A stretch of 64,000 bases of DNA. Origin: Arthrobacter_B citreus. Its GTDB lineage: Bacteria > Actinomycetota > Actinomycetes > Actinomycetales > Micrococcaceae. The notes beneath the pieces are model-generated. The model was not told the origin of the DNA. It did no database searches and worked only from the letters and a program-made list of their open reading frames with translations. How positions within the stretch are numbered: position 1 is the stretch's first letter; every line of letters begins with the position of its first letter. The stretch lies in assembly GCF_042429235.1 (NCBI RefSeq), contig NZ_JBHMBA010000002.1. One strand, 5' to 3'. Of this stretch, positions 41,710 through 50,064 are shown piece after piece. Position numbers and translations under genes: made by a program.

Positions 41710-42480
41710 ATGAGCACTGAGCCGGCCGCAGGATCATCCAAAACCCTGTCCGTCCGCGGACGGATCGTCCTCGTGGCCGGCGCCGCCTCAGCCTCCGGCA
41801 CCGCGGTGTGCCGGGCGCTGGAGGCGGCCGGTGCGAAGGTGGTTGCGGTGGGCCGTGATGCGGCCCGGCTGGAAAACACCCTCGCTGATCTGCTCGACGC
41901 CGATCTGCGCACCTGCGATCTGTCCAATCCCGGAGACGTGGATGCCCTGTCGCAGGATTTGCAGGAGACCTACGGCGGCATTGACGGCCTGATCCACCTG
42001 GTGGGCGGCTGGCGCGGCGGCGGCGGAATCACCGGCCAGACCGACGATGACTGGGACTTCCTGGAAACCAACATCCTGCGCACCCTGCGCAACGTCAGCC
42101 GCAGCTTCTATGACCAGCTGGCAGCGTCCGACGACGGCCGGCTGGCGATCGTCTCCTCCACCGCCGTCGATTCGCCCACGGCCGGCGGCGCCGGATACGC
42201 GGCGGCCAAGGCCGCTGCCGAAGCCTGGATGCAGGCCATCGCGCAGGGCTTCCGCCGGGCCCAGTCCGGCGCCAAGCAGGACCCTGGACCCCAGCGGTCG
42301 GCCGCCGTCATCCTCGTGGTCAAGGCACTGGTGGATGACTCGATGCGTCAGGCCGAGCCGGACCGCAATTTCAGCACCTACACCGATGTGCGGGACCTGG
42401 CCGGCGCCGTCGTCGGGCTCTTCACAGAGGATGCGGCCGCGCTGAACGGCAAACGCATTTCGCTGGTTCCCGGAGCCTAG
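41710..42480 (+). CDS. SDR-family oxidoreductase in DUF6421 operon
   Basis: A 256-residue short-chain dehydrogenase with an unusual glycine motif (GAASASGTA instead of TGxxxGxG) and with catalytic residues Ser...YAAAK present (SSTAVDSPTAGGAGYAAAK). HLVGGWRGGG replaces the usual NNAG, so cofactor binding may differ from standard SDRs. It starts immediately after the DUF6421 stop and was surely co-transcribed with it. Substrate unknown. Confidence 0.85.
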   Translation: MSTEPAAGSSKTLSVRGRIVLVAGAASASGTAVCRALEAAGAKVVAVGRDAARLENTLADLLDADLRTCDLSNPGDVDALSQDLQETYGGIDGLIHLVGGWRGGGGITGQTDDDWDFLETNILRTLRNVSRSFYDQLAASDDGRLAIVSSTAVDSPTAGGAGYAAAKAAAEAWMQAIAQGFRRAQSGAKQDPGPQRSAAVILVVKALVDDSMRQAEPDRNFSTYTDVRDLAGAVVGLFTEDAAALNGKRISLVPGA

Positions 42481-42569
42481 GCCCGACTCCTCCGCCGGCC
42501 GGGAACCCGGCGGAACCTCGCCGGCACTGCCGGTGAAAACTGATCGAACCGTAAGAGATACTGGACACT

Positions 42570-43679
42570 GTGACCAACATTTCCCCCCTGCATGACATAT
42601 CCATCCGAGCGTTTGCCTCCGACAACTATTCCGGTGTGCATCCGGAAATCCTGGACGCCCTGACCGCCGCCAACCAGGGCCACCAGGTGGCCTACGGCGA
42701 GGACGTTTACACCGCCAAGCTGCGCGAGGTGCTTGCCGCACACTTCGGCCAGCAAATGCGCGCCTTCCCGGTGTTCAACGGCACCGGCGCCAACGTGACC
42801 GCCCTGCAGTCACTGCTGCCGCGCTGGGGTGCCGTCATCTGCGCCTCCACAGCCCACATCAATGTGGATGAAAACGGCGCACCGGAGCGGATCGGCGGCA
42901 TGAAGCTGCTGCAGATCCCCACTCCGGACGGCAAGCTCACGCCCGCACTGATCGACCAGGAGGCCTGGGGCTGGGGCGATGAGCACCGCGCGCAGCCGCT
43001 GGCCGTGTCCATCACGCAGTCCACCGAGCTGGGCACCCTCTACACGGTGGAGGAAATCACCGCCATCGCCGAGCACTGCCACAAACACGGCATGACCCTG
43101 CACATGGACGGCGCCCGGCTGGGCAACGCCGCCGCCGCACTGGGTGTGGGCCTGGGCGCGATGACATCCGAGGCCGGCGTCGACATCCTGTCCCTGGGCG
43201 GAACCAAGAACGGCATGATGTACGGCGAGTGCATCGTCTCGCTGAACCCCGAGGCCTCCCCCGGCCTGGATTACCTGCGCAAGATGAACATGCAGCTGGC
43301 CTCGAAGATGCGCTTTGTCTCCGCGCAGTTCATCGCCCTGTACGGGGATGACCTGTGGCTGCGGTCGGCGTCGCACGCCAATGCCATGGCGCAGCGGCTG
43401 CGCGCCGCGGTGGAGAAGATCGACGGCGTCGAGCTGACCCAGGCCACCGAGGCCAATGCCGTCTTCGCCAAGCTGCCGGCCGGCGTGGCCGACCGGCTGC
43501 GGTCCTCGTTCCGGTTCTACGACTGGGACCAGGCCACCGGCGAGGTGCGCTGGATGTGCACCTTCGACACCTCCGAGTCCGACGTCGACGCGTTTGCCGA
43601 GGCCATTGCCCGTGAGGTTGCCGCCGGCCCTCAGGCTCCCGCGGCTCCCCAGGACCCGGAAGCGCTGCCGATCAGCTAG
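42570..43679 (+). CDS. ltaE: Low-specificity L-threonine aldolase
   Basis: A 369-residue fold-type I PLP enzyme. The N-terminal FASDNYSGVHPEIL, the block HMDGARLGNAAAALG and the PLP lysine Lys213 in SLGGTKNGMMYGE mark the threonine aldolase / beta-eliminating lyase family, which splits threonine or allo-threonine into glycine and acetaldehyde. GTG start at 42570, 89 bp after the SDR gene. A hairpin follows at 43693-43730. Confidence 0.92.
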   Translation: MTNISPLHDISIRAFASDNYSGVHPEILDALTAANQGHQVAYGEDVYTAKLREVLAAHFGQQMRAFPVFNGTGANVTALQSLLPRWGAVICASTAHINVDENGAPERIGGMKLLQIPTPDGKLTPALIDQEAWGWGDEHRAQPLAVSITQSTELGTLYTVEEITAIAEHCHKHGMTLHMDGARLGNAAAALGVGLGAMTSEAGVDILSLGGTKNGMMYGECIVSLNPEASPGLDYLRKMNMQLASKMRFVSAQFIALYGDDLWLRSASHANAMAQRLRAAVEKIDGVELTQATEANAVFAKLPAGVADRLRSSFRFYDWDQATGEVRWMCTFDTSESDVDAFAEAIAREVAAGPQAPAAPQDPEALPIS

Positions 43680-43692
43680 CGCTTGAGCTCCT

Positions 43693-43730
43693 GCCGGTCC
43701 CGGGTCCGCTTACCGCAGCCCGGGACCGGC
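43693..43730. terminator. Hairpin between convergent genes
   Basis: GCCGGTCCCGGG (43693-43704) pairs perfectly with CCCGGGACCGGC (43719-43730) over a 14-nt loop. There is no T tract on either side, but its place between the convergent threonine aldolase and oxidase genes suggests a shared terminator. Confidence 0.6.
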
Positions 43731-43748
43731 CGCAAATGGCCAGGGGGT

Positions 43749-44924
43749 TCAGACCAACCGGAACATGGTGTCGAAGTTCGGATCGGTGATGGCCGGCCGC
43801 GTCAGGCTGAAGGCGTCAACGGGATATTCGGTGCTTCCCTGCAGCATCAGCTCGGACATGATCCTGCCGATCAGGCTGCTGAACTTACCGGCATGACCGG
43901 CACCGTTGAAGACAGCGACATGCTGATGTCCGGGAAGCGTATCCAAGACAAAATCCCGGTCCGCCGGCATGTCATAAACACAGGTTTTATTGGCCAGCGA
44001 CGGTCCGGCCGCTTCCGGCAGGTGTGCGGCCAGGAATCCCCGCAGAACGGCCGCCTCGGTTTCATCACCCTCGAAAGCCCGTTCTGCGCTCGTAATGTAG
44101 TGCCCGCGCATATCCCGTGCCAGTTTCACGGCGGCCTCGCCGTAGACCGGAAAGCCGTAATACGTTTCAGTGTCGTGCCAAACCCAGATGGGGAATTTAT
44201 CCGGGGTAAATTTGGCCAGGTTTTCGCCGGCGAAGTAGCTCACCTGTTCCTGGGACAGGGTCAGACGGAAATTCAGGCCAAGATCAGGCATCAGCTCTCC
44301 CAGCCAGGAGGCGGCGCAGACCACCAAATGGTCCGCGGTGAACGTCCCGCCGGAGGAAGTGACCACAACGTCAGAGTTCCGGACGGTAATCGCCTCAACC
44401 TTTGTCCGCGGCAGGAACTCCACACCGCCGGCCATAGCCAGCGAAGTGTGCGCGGAGACGGACTTACGAATATCCAGCAGCCCTCCCTCATCCTGATACA
44501 TGCCCACAACGTCGTCGTCGATGCGCCACTGCGGGTAGCGCGCACGTATTTCAGCGGCATCAAGCATGGAGTACGGGATGCCGACGGCGTCCATGGCGGT
44601 CCGGTACCCGTTGATGTCGGCCATCCCCACGCCGGTGGACGGCGCGAGGTCCAAACCTCCGGTTTTATGCACCAGCTTCAGACCCGAGCGTTCCTCCACC
44701 CGGTCCCAGGTCTCGAACATCGCGTGGGTGAGCGAGGTGTAGGCGGTGCTGTGGTAGGCATGGCGAATTATCCGGGAATGGTCCCCCGAGGATCCCAGAG
44801 TGTTGAGCAGGTCATACTGCTCCAGCACGAGCACGCGCTCCGCCCCGTTGGCCTGAAGCCAGTACGCCGTCGCCGAACCAATGGCTCCGGCTCCGATCAC
44901 AATATGGGAATAACCCTTTGACAC
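43749..44924 (-). CDS. solA: Sarcosine oxidase / N-methyl-tryptophan oxidase-like flavoprotein
   Basis: A 391-residue monomeric amine oxidase. The FAD-binding motif is IVIGAGAIGSATAYWL at the N-terminus, and the cysteine in KTCVYDMPADRDFVLD lies where the family links FAD covalently. GSSGDHSRIIRHAY is another conserved block. It oxidises a secondary amine (sarcosine, N-methyl amino acid or similar) with release of hydrogen peroxide and an aldehyde. The exact substrate is not certain. Transcribed alone, convergent with the threonine aldolase, whose product glycine is related to sarcosine metabolism; that may be coincidence. Confidence 0.88.
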   Translation of the reverse strand: MSKGYSHIVIGAGAIGSATAYWLQANGAERVLVLEQYDLLNTLGSSGDHSRIIRHAYHSTAYTSLTHAMFETWDRVEERSGLKLVHKTGGLDLAPSTGVGMADINGYRTAMDAVGIPYSMLDAAEIRARYPQWRIDDDVVGMYQDEGGLLDIRKSVSAHTSLAMAGGVEFLPRTKVEAITVRNSDVVVTSSGGTFTADHLVVCAASWLGELMPDLGLNFRLTLSQEQVSYFAGENLAKFTPDKFPIWVWHDTETYYGFPVYGEAAVKLARDMRGHYITSAERAFEGDETEAAVLRGFLAAHLPEAAGPSLANKTCVYDMPADRDFVLDTLPGHQHVAVFNGAGHAGKFSSLIGRIMSELMLQGSTEYPVDAFSLTRPAITDPNFDTMFRLV

Positions 44925-45019
44925 GCCTGCTCCTTGTTTGTTGACCAGGATTCAAGACTAGGGCCGGGGGCGGCGCCTTCCGGAATGTGAAGCGGGGAAA
45001 CAGTGGGCACCCCTTCCGC

Positions 45020-45100
45020 TTCGGCGGCCCTGTGGCCTTTTGCCCGAAGCCGCCCTGTGGCCTTTTGGCCGAAGCCGCCCTTCGGCCTTCCGGCGGGAGA
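45020..45100. repeat. Three 25-bp tandem repeats with hairpins
   Basis: GCCCTGTGGCCTTTTG starts at 45027 and 45052, and a third, changed copy (GCCCTTCGGCCTTCCG) starts at 45077, so the period is exactly 25 bp. Each unit includes CGAAGCC or CTTCGG parts that can pair with the neighbouring unit, giving stacked hairpins followed by short T runs. Located between divergent genes. Confidence 0.7.
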
Positions 45101-45188
45101 AACCCGAACCTAGGCTGGACAGGTAACGAATGGGATACGTCGGCGAGCCTCAACCTCCACCCCGTGCCGGCACCCGTAGTCTGCGGAG

Positions 45189-45827
45189 GTGAGTGCAATT
45201 GGTGACTTATCACAAGTACCCCCGGAATTCCTGAAAGCCCTTGGTTCGCTGCGCAGGGCGCAGTGCCGGCCAGAGCTGCATCTTAATGAAATTCCGGCTC
45301 CCACCCGCTTGGCTCCCTTCGCGGTGTCGCTGGGCGCGGAAGTCCTCGCCTCCGGGCCGCTGGCACGGGACGAGGGCCTGGGCCACGGCCCCTCCGGAAT
45401 CGTGATTCCGGAGCAGACCGAACTGGCCACAGGCCGCTTCATCCTGCTGCATGACCCGGAAGGATCCGCCGTCTGGAACGGGACCTTCCGCATTGTCACC
45501 TACATCAGGGCCGAGCTGGAACCGGATATGGGCAACGACGAACTGGTTGGCTCCGTGGCCTGGACGTGGCTGGTGGAAGCCCTGCAGGAACACAAAGCCG
45601 GCTACTCCTCCGCCGGCGGAACCGCCACCCGGATCCTGTCCGAAAGCTACGGCACCCTTGCCGGCCGCGGCGACGCCATCGACATTGAACTGCGGGCATC
45701 CTGGACGCCGGACTCAGCAGACGTTCAGGCGCATCTGGAGGCATGGTCGGACATGGTCTGCACCTTCGCCGGACTGCCGCCGCTGCCGGAGGGCGTTACT
45801 CCCCTGCCCCGGGTGCGCCGCAGTTAA
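45189..45827 (+). CDS. DUF3000-family protein
   Basis: A 212-residue protein of the DUF3000 family, which is found in actinobacteria next to the RNase D gene, as here. Family-like blocks are RLAPFAVSLGAEV, GRFILLHDPEGSAVWNGTFRIVTYIRAELEPDMGNDELV and VAWTWLVEAL. Function is unknown; the constant pairing with rnd suggests a link to RNA processing. GTG start at 45189; rnd follows after 108 bp. Confidence 0.88.
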   Translation: MSAIGDLSQVPPEFLKALGSLRRAQCRPELHLNEIPAPTRLAPFAVSLGAEVLASGPLARDEGLGHGPSGIVIPEQTELATGRFILLHDPEGSAVWNGTFRIVTYIRAELEPDMGNDELVGSVAWTWLVEALQEHKAGYSSAGGTATRILSESYGTLAGRGDAIDIELRASWTPDSADVQAHLEAWSDMVCTFAGLPPLPEGVTPLPRVRRS

Positions 45828-45935
45828 GCCGCCAGCCAGCGATGCCTTCCGCCGCTTGCCATTACATCCCGTGCCCGGCCGGCAGGCTCCGCCCTGTCAC
45901 CACGGCACCGGCAGACTCGATAGACTGAAGTTCTT

Positions 45936-47237
45936 ATGACCGCGCAAATACCCGGCTCCTCCACGCAAACCCCATCCGCTGACCAGAACGTTGAGCCCCC
46001 GCAGCTCCCGTTGCTGGAGGCACCAAAAGACGGGGTGCCCCTGATCATCGACACCCCCAGGGGCCTGGAACGAGCGGCAAAGGCCCTGGCCGCGGGAACG
46101 GGGCCCGCCGGCGTCGACGCCGAACGCGCCTCCGGCTTCCGCTACGGCCAGCGCGCCTTCCTGGTCCAGATCCGCCGTGAGGGCTCCGGCACCTGGCTGA
46201 TCGACCCGGAACCGTTCGACAATTTGGACATCATCAACGATGCCCTGTCCGGCGTGGAATGGATCCTGCACGCCGCCACCCAGGACCTTCCCTGCCTGTC
46301 CGAACTGGGCATGTGGCCGGACAAGCTCTTCGACACGGAGCTGGCCGCACGGCTGGCGGGGCTTCCCCGCGTTGGACTGGCCGCCGTCATCGAGAACCTG
46401 CTCGGCTTCACATTGGCCAAGGAACATTCCGCCGCGGACTGGTCCACACGTCCGCTGCCCGAGCCCTGGCTCCGCTACGCGGCACTGGACGTTGAGGTCC
46501 TGGCGGAACTGCGGATCGAACTGATCAAACTGCTCGACGACGCCGGGAAGCTCAGCTTCGCCGAACAGGAGTTCGAAGCCATCCGCACGGCTCCCCCGGC
46601 TCCCCCGCGGGTGGATCCGTGGCGCCGCACCAACGGAATGCACCAGCTGCGGGACCGCCGCCAGCTCGCCGTCGTGCGCGAACTGTGGACCGAACGCGAG
46701 CACCTTGCCGAAAACCGCGACACCGCTCCGGGACGGCTGATCCCCGACTCGGCCATCGTGGCCGCCGCCAGGGCCATGCCCGCCACGGTGCCGCAGCTGC
46801 TGTCCACCCCGGGTTTTCACGGCCGTGCCGCCCAGAAGGAGGCTCCGCGGTGGATGCGCTGCATCTCCGCGGGCCGTTCCTCGACGGACCTGCCGCCGCT
46901 GCACATCCCCACGCATGCGCCGCCGCCCCCGCGGGTGTGGGCCAAGAACGATCCGGTGGCAGCAGCCCGGCTCCAGACGGCAAAGCCGCGGCTGGCTGCG
47001 GTCGCCGAGAAGCTGAACCTGCCGATCGAGAACCTGCTGACGCCGGACACCCTGCGCCGGGTCGCCTGGCGTCCGCCGGCCGACATTAACCTGGACAGCA
47101 TCAGTGCGGCCCTCCGGGGCCTCGGCGCACGCGAATGGCAGATCGAGCAGACGGCGGCCGTGCTTACCGTGGCGTTCCTGGATCCGGACCCGCTGGTGGA
47201 GAAGGAAAAGGACAAGGACACCACGGCTGCCCGCTAG
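45936..47237 (+). CDS. rnd: Ribonuclease D (DEDDy exonuclease with HRDC domain)
   Basis: A 433-residue 3'-5' exoribonuclease. The DEDDy residues are visible: Asp/Glu in GVDAERASGF, Asp in LHAATQDLPCL, and Tyr...Asp in RYAALDVEVLAEL. An HRDC domain follows (about residues 230-310, around NGMHQLRDRRQLAVVRELWTERE). It trims tRNA and other stable RNAs. It follows the DUF3000 gene, the usual actinobacterial arrangement. Confidence 0.94.
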   Translation: MTAQIPGSSTQTPSADQNVEPPQLPLLEAPKDGVPLIIDTPRGLERAAKALAAGTGPAGVDAERASGFRYGQRAFLVQIRREGSGTWLIDPEPFDNLDIINDALSGVEWILHAATQDLPCLSELGMWPDKLFDTELAARLAGLPRVGLAAVIENLLGFTLAKEHSAADWSTRPLPEPWLRYAALDVEVLAELRIELIKLLDDAGKLSFAEQEFEAIRTAPPAPPRVDPWRRTNGMHQLRDRRQLAVVRELWTEREHLAENRDTAPGRLIPDSAIVAAARAMPATVPQLLSTPGFHGRAAQKEAPRWMRCISAGRSSTDLPPLHIPTHAPPPPRVWAKNDPVAAARLQTAKPRLAAVAEKLNLPIENLLTPDTLRRVAWRPPADINLDSISAALRGLGAREWQIEQTAAVLTVAFLDPDPLVEKEKDKDTTAAR

Positions 47238-47293
47238 GGACGCTTCGCCGCCCGGGCCGTTTTCGGAAGTAGTGGCTGGGCGGTTCCGCCTTG

Positions 47294-47809
47294 TCACGAT
47301 TGGTTGCTCCGCAGACCACCCCAACCCGTCCAGACGAACGAAGCTCCGAAGCCAACCGAGAGCATGATCACCAGATAACCCGCGGTGAATGATTGAGGCT
47401 CGCCCTCTATGACCGACTTGCTTGGGTTAGAGCGATCATAGAAAACTATCCTTTTCTCTCCATGCATTTCGGTTGCAACTGTCGATTTTGGTCCATCGAT
47501 ATGCTCGTAATAGCGCTCACGGGAGCCTTTGGCGTAAATACGTCTATCCTCGGTGAGAAAGGAAACCGTCAGTTCCTTGTATTCTTCTTGCCTGCCACCG
47601 GTGGAAAACTCGACTTTGGTGATGACGCCGGTGGTTCGGACACCTTCGTCCAGGACTCTGTGGTCATCGTGAGCCTTGAGGACCACACCCATACCCAAGG
47701 CGCTTCCCCCGAAAAAAATCAGCAGCCCGGCAATCAGAAACGCTGTCGCCTTGGCCGTTCGGGCGTATTTACCCTTTGCTAGACGGTCCCTTCCAGAACG
47801 CCTAGCCAC
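47294..47809 (-). CDS. DUF3592-like two-helix membrane protein
   Basis: From the GTG at 47809 the protein has 171 residues: a basic leader, a membrane helix (about residues 17-40), an extracytoplasmic beta-rich part (VRTTGVITKVEF, KELTVSFLTEDRRIY, RIVFYDRSNPSKS) and a second helix near the end. The pattern fits DUF3592-type proteins. An upstream GTG at 47884 is in frame, but the 75 bp between are AT-rich and look non-coding, while GAAGGG sits before 47809. Function unknown. The convergent rnd gene ends 57 bp away. Confidence 0.65.
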   Translation of the reverse strand: MARRSGRDRLAKGKYARTAKATAFLIAGLLIFFGGSALGMGVVLKAHDDHRVLDEGVRTTGVITKVEFSTGGRQEEYKELTVSFLTEDRRIYAKGSRERYYEHIDGPKSTVATEMHGEKRIVFYDRSNPSKSVIEGEPQSFTAGYLVIMLSVGFGASFVWTGWGGLRSNQS

Positions 47810-47914
47810 TCTGATCCCTTCATTGCCTGCTTTTTTACTTTTCGAAATCCTATCACCGGCCGAACACGGCATGGCCTGCCGCACTTCGGGAAATACCGGG
47901 AATGAAGTCCCACG

Positions 47915-48289
47915 CTAGAAGTTCTCCGAATAGCGTCTGGCATTCTCCACGGCCTCGCTTCCCAGCACCCAGCACAACCAAAAATCCAGGGCGGCCAGCG
48001 CAAAGATCACTGCTGCTGTCAAGGTCTTTGGCCATCGACGGGGCTGCATTCCGGCGGCCACCGCTGCCGACGCGGCCGCCACCGCGGGAACCAGCAAGGT
48101 GATGGCCATCATCGCCTGGCGCCGGGGAATCTGTTCCAGATAGTACGAGCCGGGGTAGTCGTCCGGATCAAAATCAAAGCCGGAAGCGAACGCGAAGAAT
48201 GTCGAGACCGGGGTCAGGCACAAAAACCCGACCGCGAACCCCAGCCATGTCTCGTGGCCCCAGCGCCTGCCCTCATGCGGCCTGCTCAC
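47915..48289 (-). CDS. Small membrane protein coupled to DUF2975 gene
   Basis: A 124-residue protein with three predicted membrane segments (about residues 11-32, 57-77 and 87-108). The GTG at 48289 was chosen because it overlaps the stop of the upstream gene (GTGA), a normal sign of translational coupling; longer starts would run far into that gene. I do not recognise the family. With the DUF2975-like protein it may form a membrane pair. Confidence 0.6.
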   Translation of the reverse strand: MSRPHEGRRWGHETWLGFAVGFLCLTPVSTFFAFASGFDFDPDDYPGSYYLEQIPRRQAMMAITLLVPAVAAASAAVAAGMQPRRWPKTLTAAVIFALAALDFWLCWVLGSEAVENARRYSENF

Positions 48290-48756
48290 GGGAACTGGCG
48301 ATGTTCGGCCGCCCGGCTCAGCTGGCGGTACTTCGCCATGCCGATCAGCGCAGCAGCTGCGCATCCCCCGATCCCCAGCAGCAGCGCCAGCGGCGGGATC
48401 GGGCCGCCCGTGCCCTGGTCCGCCTCAGTGATCACGGCCAGAACCGTTCCCATCAGCCCGGCAGCGGCCAGCAGCGACAACACCAGGGTTATGAACCAGG
48501 GACGAGAGTCCCGCCGTCGGAGGCGGTCCTGGCCAGCCAGCGTCAGCAGTCTCCAAAGACACACCAGCGCCGCCTCAACACAGGCCACCGCAAGGACGGA
48601 CAGCACCAGGACGGGCCGATACAGGTTCTCGGCTTCCGGAAAGTGCGCGACGACGTCCGCGCCCATCCACGGCAGGACGACGGTCTGGGCAACCACAGCC
48701 CCGGCGAACAGGATGGCAACGATCAGCTTGAGCTCAGCTGCGGCTGCTTTGGTCAT
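48286..48756 (-). CDS. DUF2975-like membrane protein
   Basis: A 156-residue protein with four membrane segments (about residues 8-28, 50-72, 90-112 and 122-142). The opening KAAAAELKLIVAILFAGAVVAQTVVLP and the central ACVEAALVCLWRLLTL fit DUF2975 proteins, which are usually next to a small Cro/C1-type regulator. That regulator is absent here; another membrane protein overlaps the end instead. The ATG at 48756 has GGGGGAT upstream. A palindrome at 48791-48807 lies just before the gene. Confidence 0.7.
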   Translation of the reverse strand: MTKAAAAELKLIVAILFAGAVVAQTVVLPWMGADVVAHFPEAENLYRPVLVLSVLAVACVEAALVCLWRLLTLAGQDRLRRRDSRPWFITLVLSLLAAAGLMGTVLAVITEADQGTGGPIPPLALLLGIGGCAAAALIGMAKYRQLSRAAEHRQFP

Positions 48757-48790
48757 GAATATCCCCCATAGATTGACTGACGGCAATTAT

Positions 48791-48807
48791 CTATCGAAGG
48801 TCGATAG
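48791..48807. promoter_or_regulatory. Candidate operator CTATCGA-AGG-TCGATAG
   Basis: A perfect 7-bp inverted repeat with a 3-bp gap in the short region between divergent genes, 35 bp upstream of the DUF2975-like start and about 67 bp upstream of the GNAT start. Symmetry and position suggest a regulator site; the regulator is unknown. Confidence 0.5.
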
Positions 48808-48873
48808 TGCCACGCGGATTCCACCTGCACAAGAGGTCCCGGAATTTGCTGCACATGCCGGTAGGCTGTCGCC

Positions 48874-49317
48874 ATGCCCACCCCTGAAATCGCCGCTGGC
48901 AGCGATTTGCCCCTTGCCGCCGTCGTCCGCCTGTACGATTCTGTGGGCTGGAGCGCGTACACGGATGCACCGCACACCCTGGCCGCAGGACTGGCGGGGT
49001 CCGCGAAAGTGGCGGTGGCCTGGGAGGGACCGGAACTGGTGGGCCTGGCCCGGGTCGTTTCCGATGGACACACGGTCTGTTACCTCCAGGACGTCCTGGT
49101 TGATCCGCGGCACCAGCGCACGGGCCTGGGCCGAAGCCTGGTCGAGCTGGTACTCGCGCCCTTTGCGCATGTTCGCCAAAAAGTGCTGCTGACGGACACC
49201 GAACCCGGACAGAAAACCTTTTACGAGTCCCTTGGCTACCGGCAGGCAGGCGGAGACTTGCCGGCGGACGACGACGCCGGCCTGCCGCTGCGCGCCTTTG
49301 TCCGGTTCGATGCGTGA
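48874..49317 (+). CDS. GNAT-family N-acetyltransferase
   Basis: A 147-residue single-domain GNAT enzyme. The acetyl-CoA binding block is LQDVLVDPRHQRTGLGRSLVELVL (Q-x-x-G-x-G/A form RTGLGR), with the C-terminal FYESLGYRQAG typical of the fold. Substrate unknown; small-molecule or amino-group acetylation is expected. ATG at 48874. Transcribed alone, divergent from the DUF2975-like gene. Confidence 0.9.
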   Translation: MPTPEIAAGSDLPLAAVVRLYDSVGWSAYTDAPHTLAAGLAGSAKVAVAWEGPELVGLARVVSDGHTVCYLQDVLVDPRHQRTGLGRSLVELVLAPFAHVRQKVLLTDTEPGQKTFYESLGYRQAGGDLPADDDAGLPLRAFVRFDA

Positions 49318-49486
49318 CCCGCTGGCAAGCTGCCCTGGACGGGACCGGGCAGCGGTAACGATCCGGCAACATGCGCTGGCGCACCGGGGAGCGCTGAATT
49401 ACTCTCGGCCACCGGTCCGGGTCTCCCACTGTCCATCCCTCCGGCCCGCGCACGCCCACACAGCGCTGTACGGAAAGGCAACTGCC

Positions 49487-49921
49487 ATGCCCAATGCTGC
49501 TTCCACTGAGATCATCTATTCCGCCGCTGTGGCGTGTCCGCCCGACGAGGTGTGGCGCGCACTCACCGCCACCAACGTGACGCGCAGCTGGATGTGGAAC
49601 TCGGTTCTCCGCGGGCCGATGGAACCGGGCACCGATTACTCCATGAGCGCCGACGGCGAAGACCTTATTGTGGGAACCGTCCAGGAGACTGATGCCCCCT
49701 ACCGGCTGGTGATGACATTCGACGCGCGCTGGGATGAAAGGGTGGCCGGCGAGCCGGCGGGCGAGCTGGAATACCTCATCACGCCCACTGGGGACAGCGA
49801 GTCAGTGTTCAGCGTGCGGCTGTCGGGCCTGACCGGGGTGAGCGCGGACGCCGCGGAGCAGGACACCCCGGAGCTTTACTCCCGGCTCAGGGCCTGGCTC
49901 GAGCAAAACCACGGTGACTGA
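49487..49921 (+). CDS. SRPBCC/AHSA1-like domain protein
   Basis: A 144-residue single-domain protein of the START/Bet v1-like (AHSA1) family: IIYSAAVACPPDEVWRALT at the N-terminus and YRLVMTFDARWDE with a C-terminal helix (ELYSRLRAWLEQNH). Such proteins bind a small hydrophobic ligand in a cavity. The role is unknown. ATG at 49487 is preceded by GGAAAGG. Confidence 0.82.
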   Translation: MPNAASTEIIYSAAVACPPDEVWRALTATNVTRSWMWNSVLRGPMEPGTDYSMSADGEDLIVGTVQETDAPYRLVMTFDARWDERVAGEPAGELEYLITPTGDSESVFSVRLSGLTGVSADAAEQDTPELYSRLRAWLEQNHGD

Positions 49922-50064
49922 GCAGAAGCTTTCCCGCCCGTTCCGTGAAGCCGCGTCACTCGTGAGCGCCAGGTTGTGGTTGACTGGCCCTTGCTTTCGG
50001 TGACGGCATTTTCGAATGGCCGCCTCGCCGTTGATGCATGCCGGATGGCCAATGGGGGGCGCGG

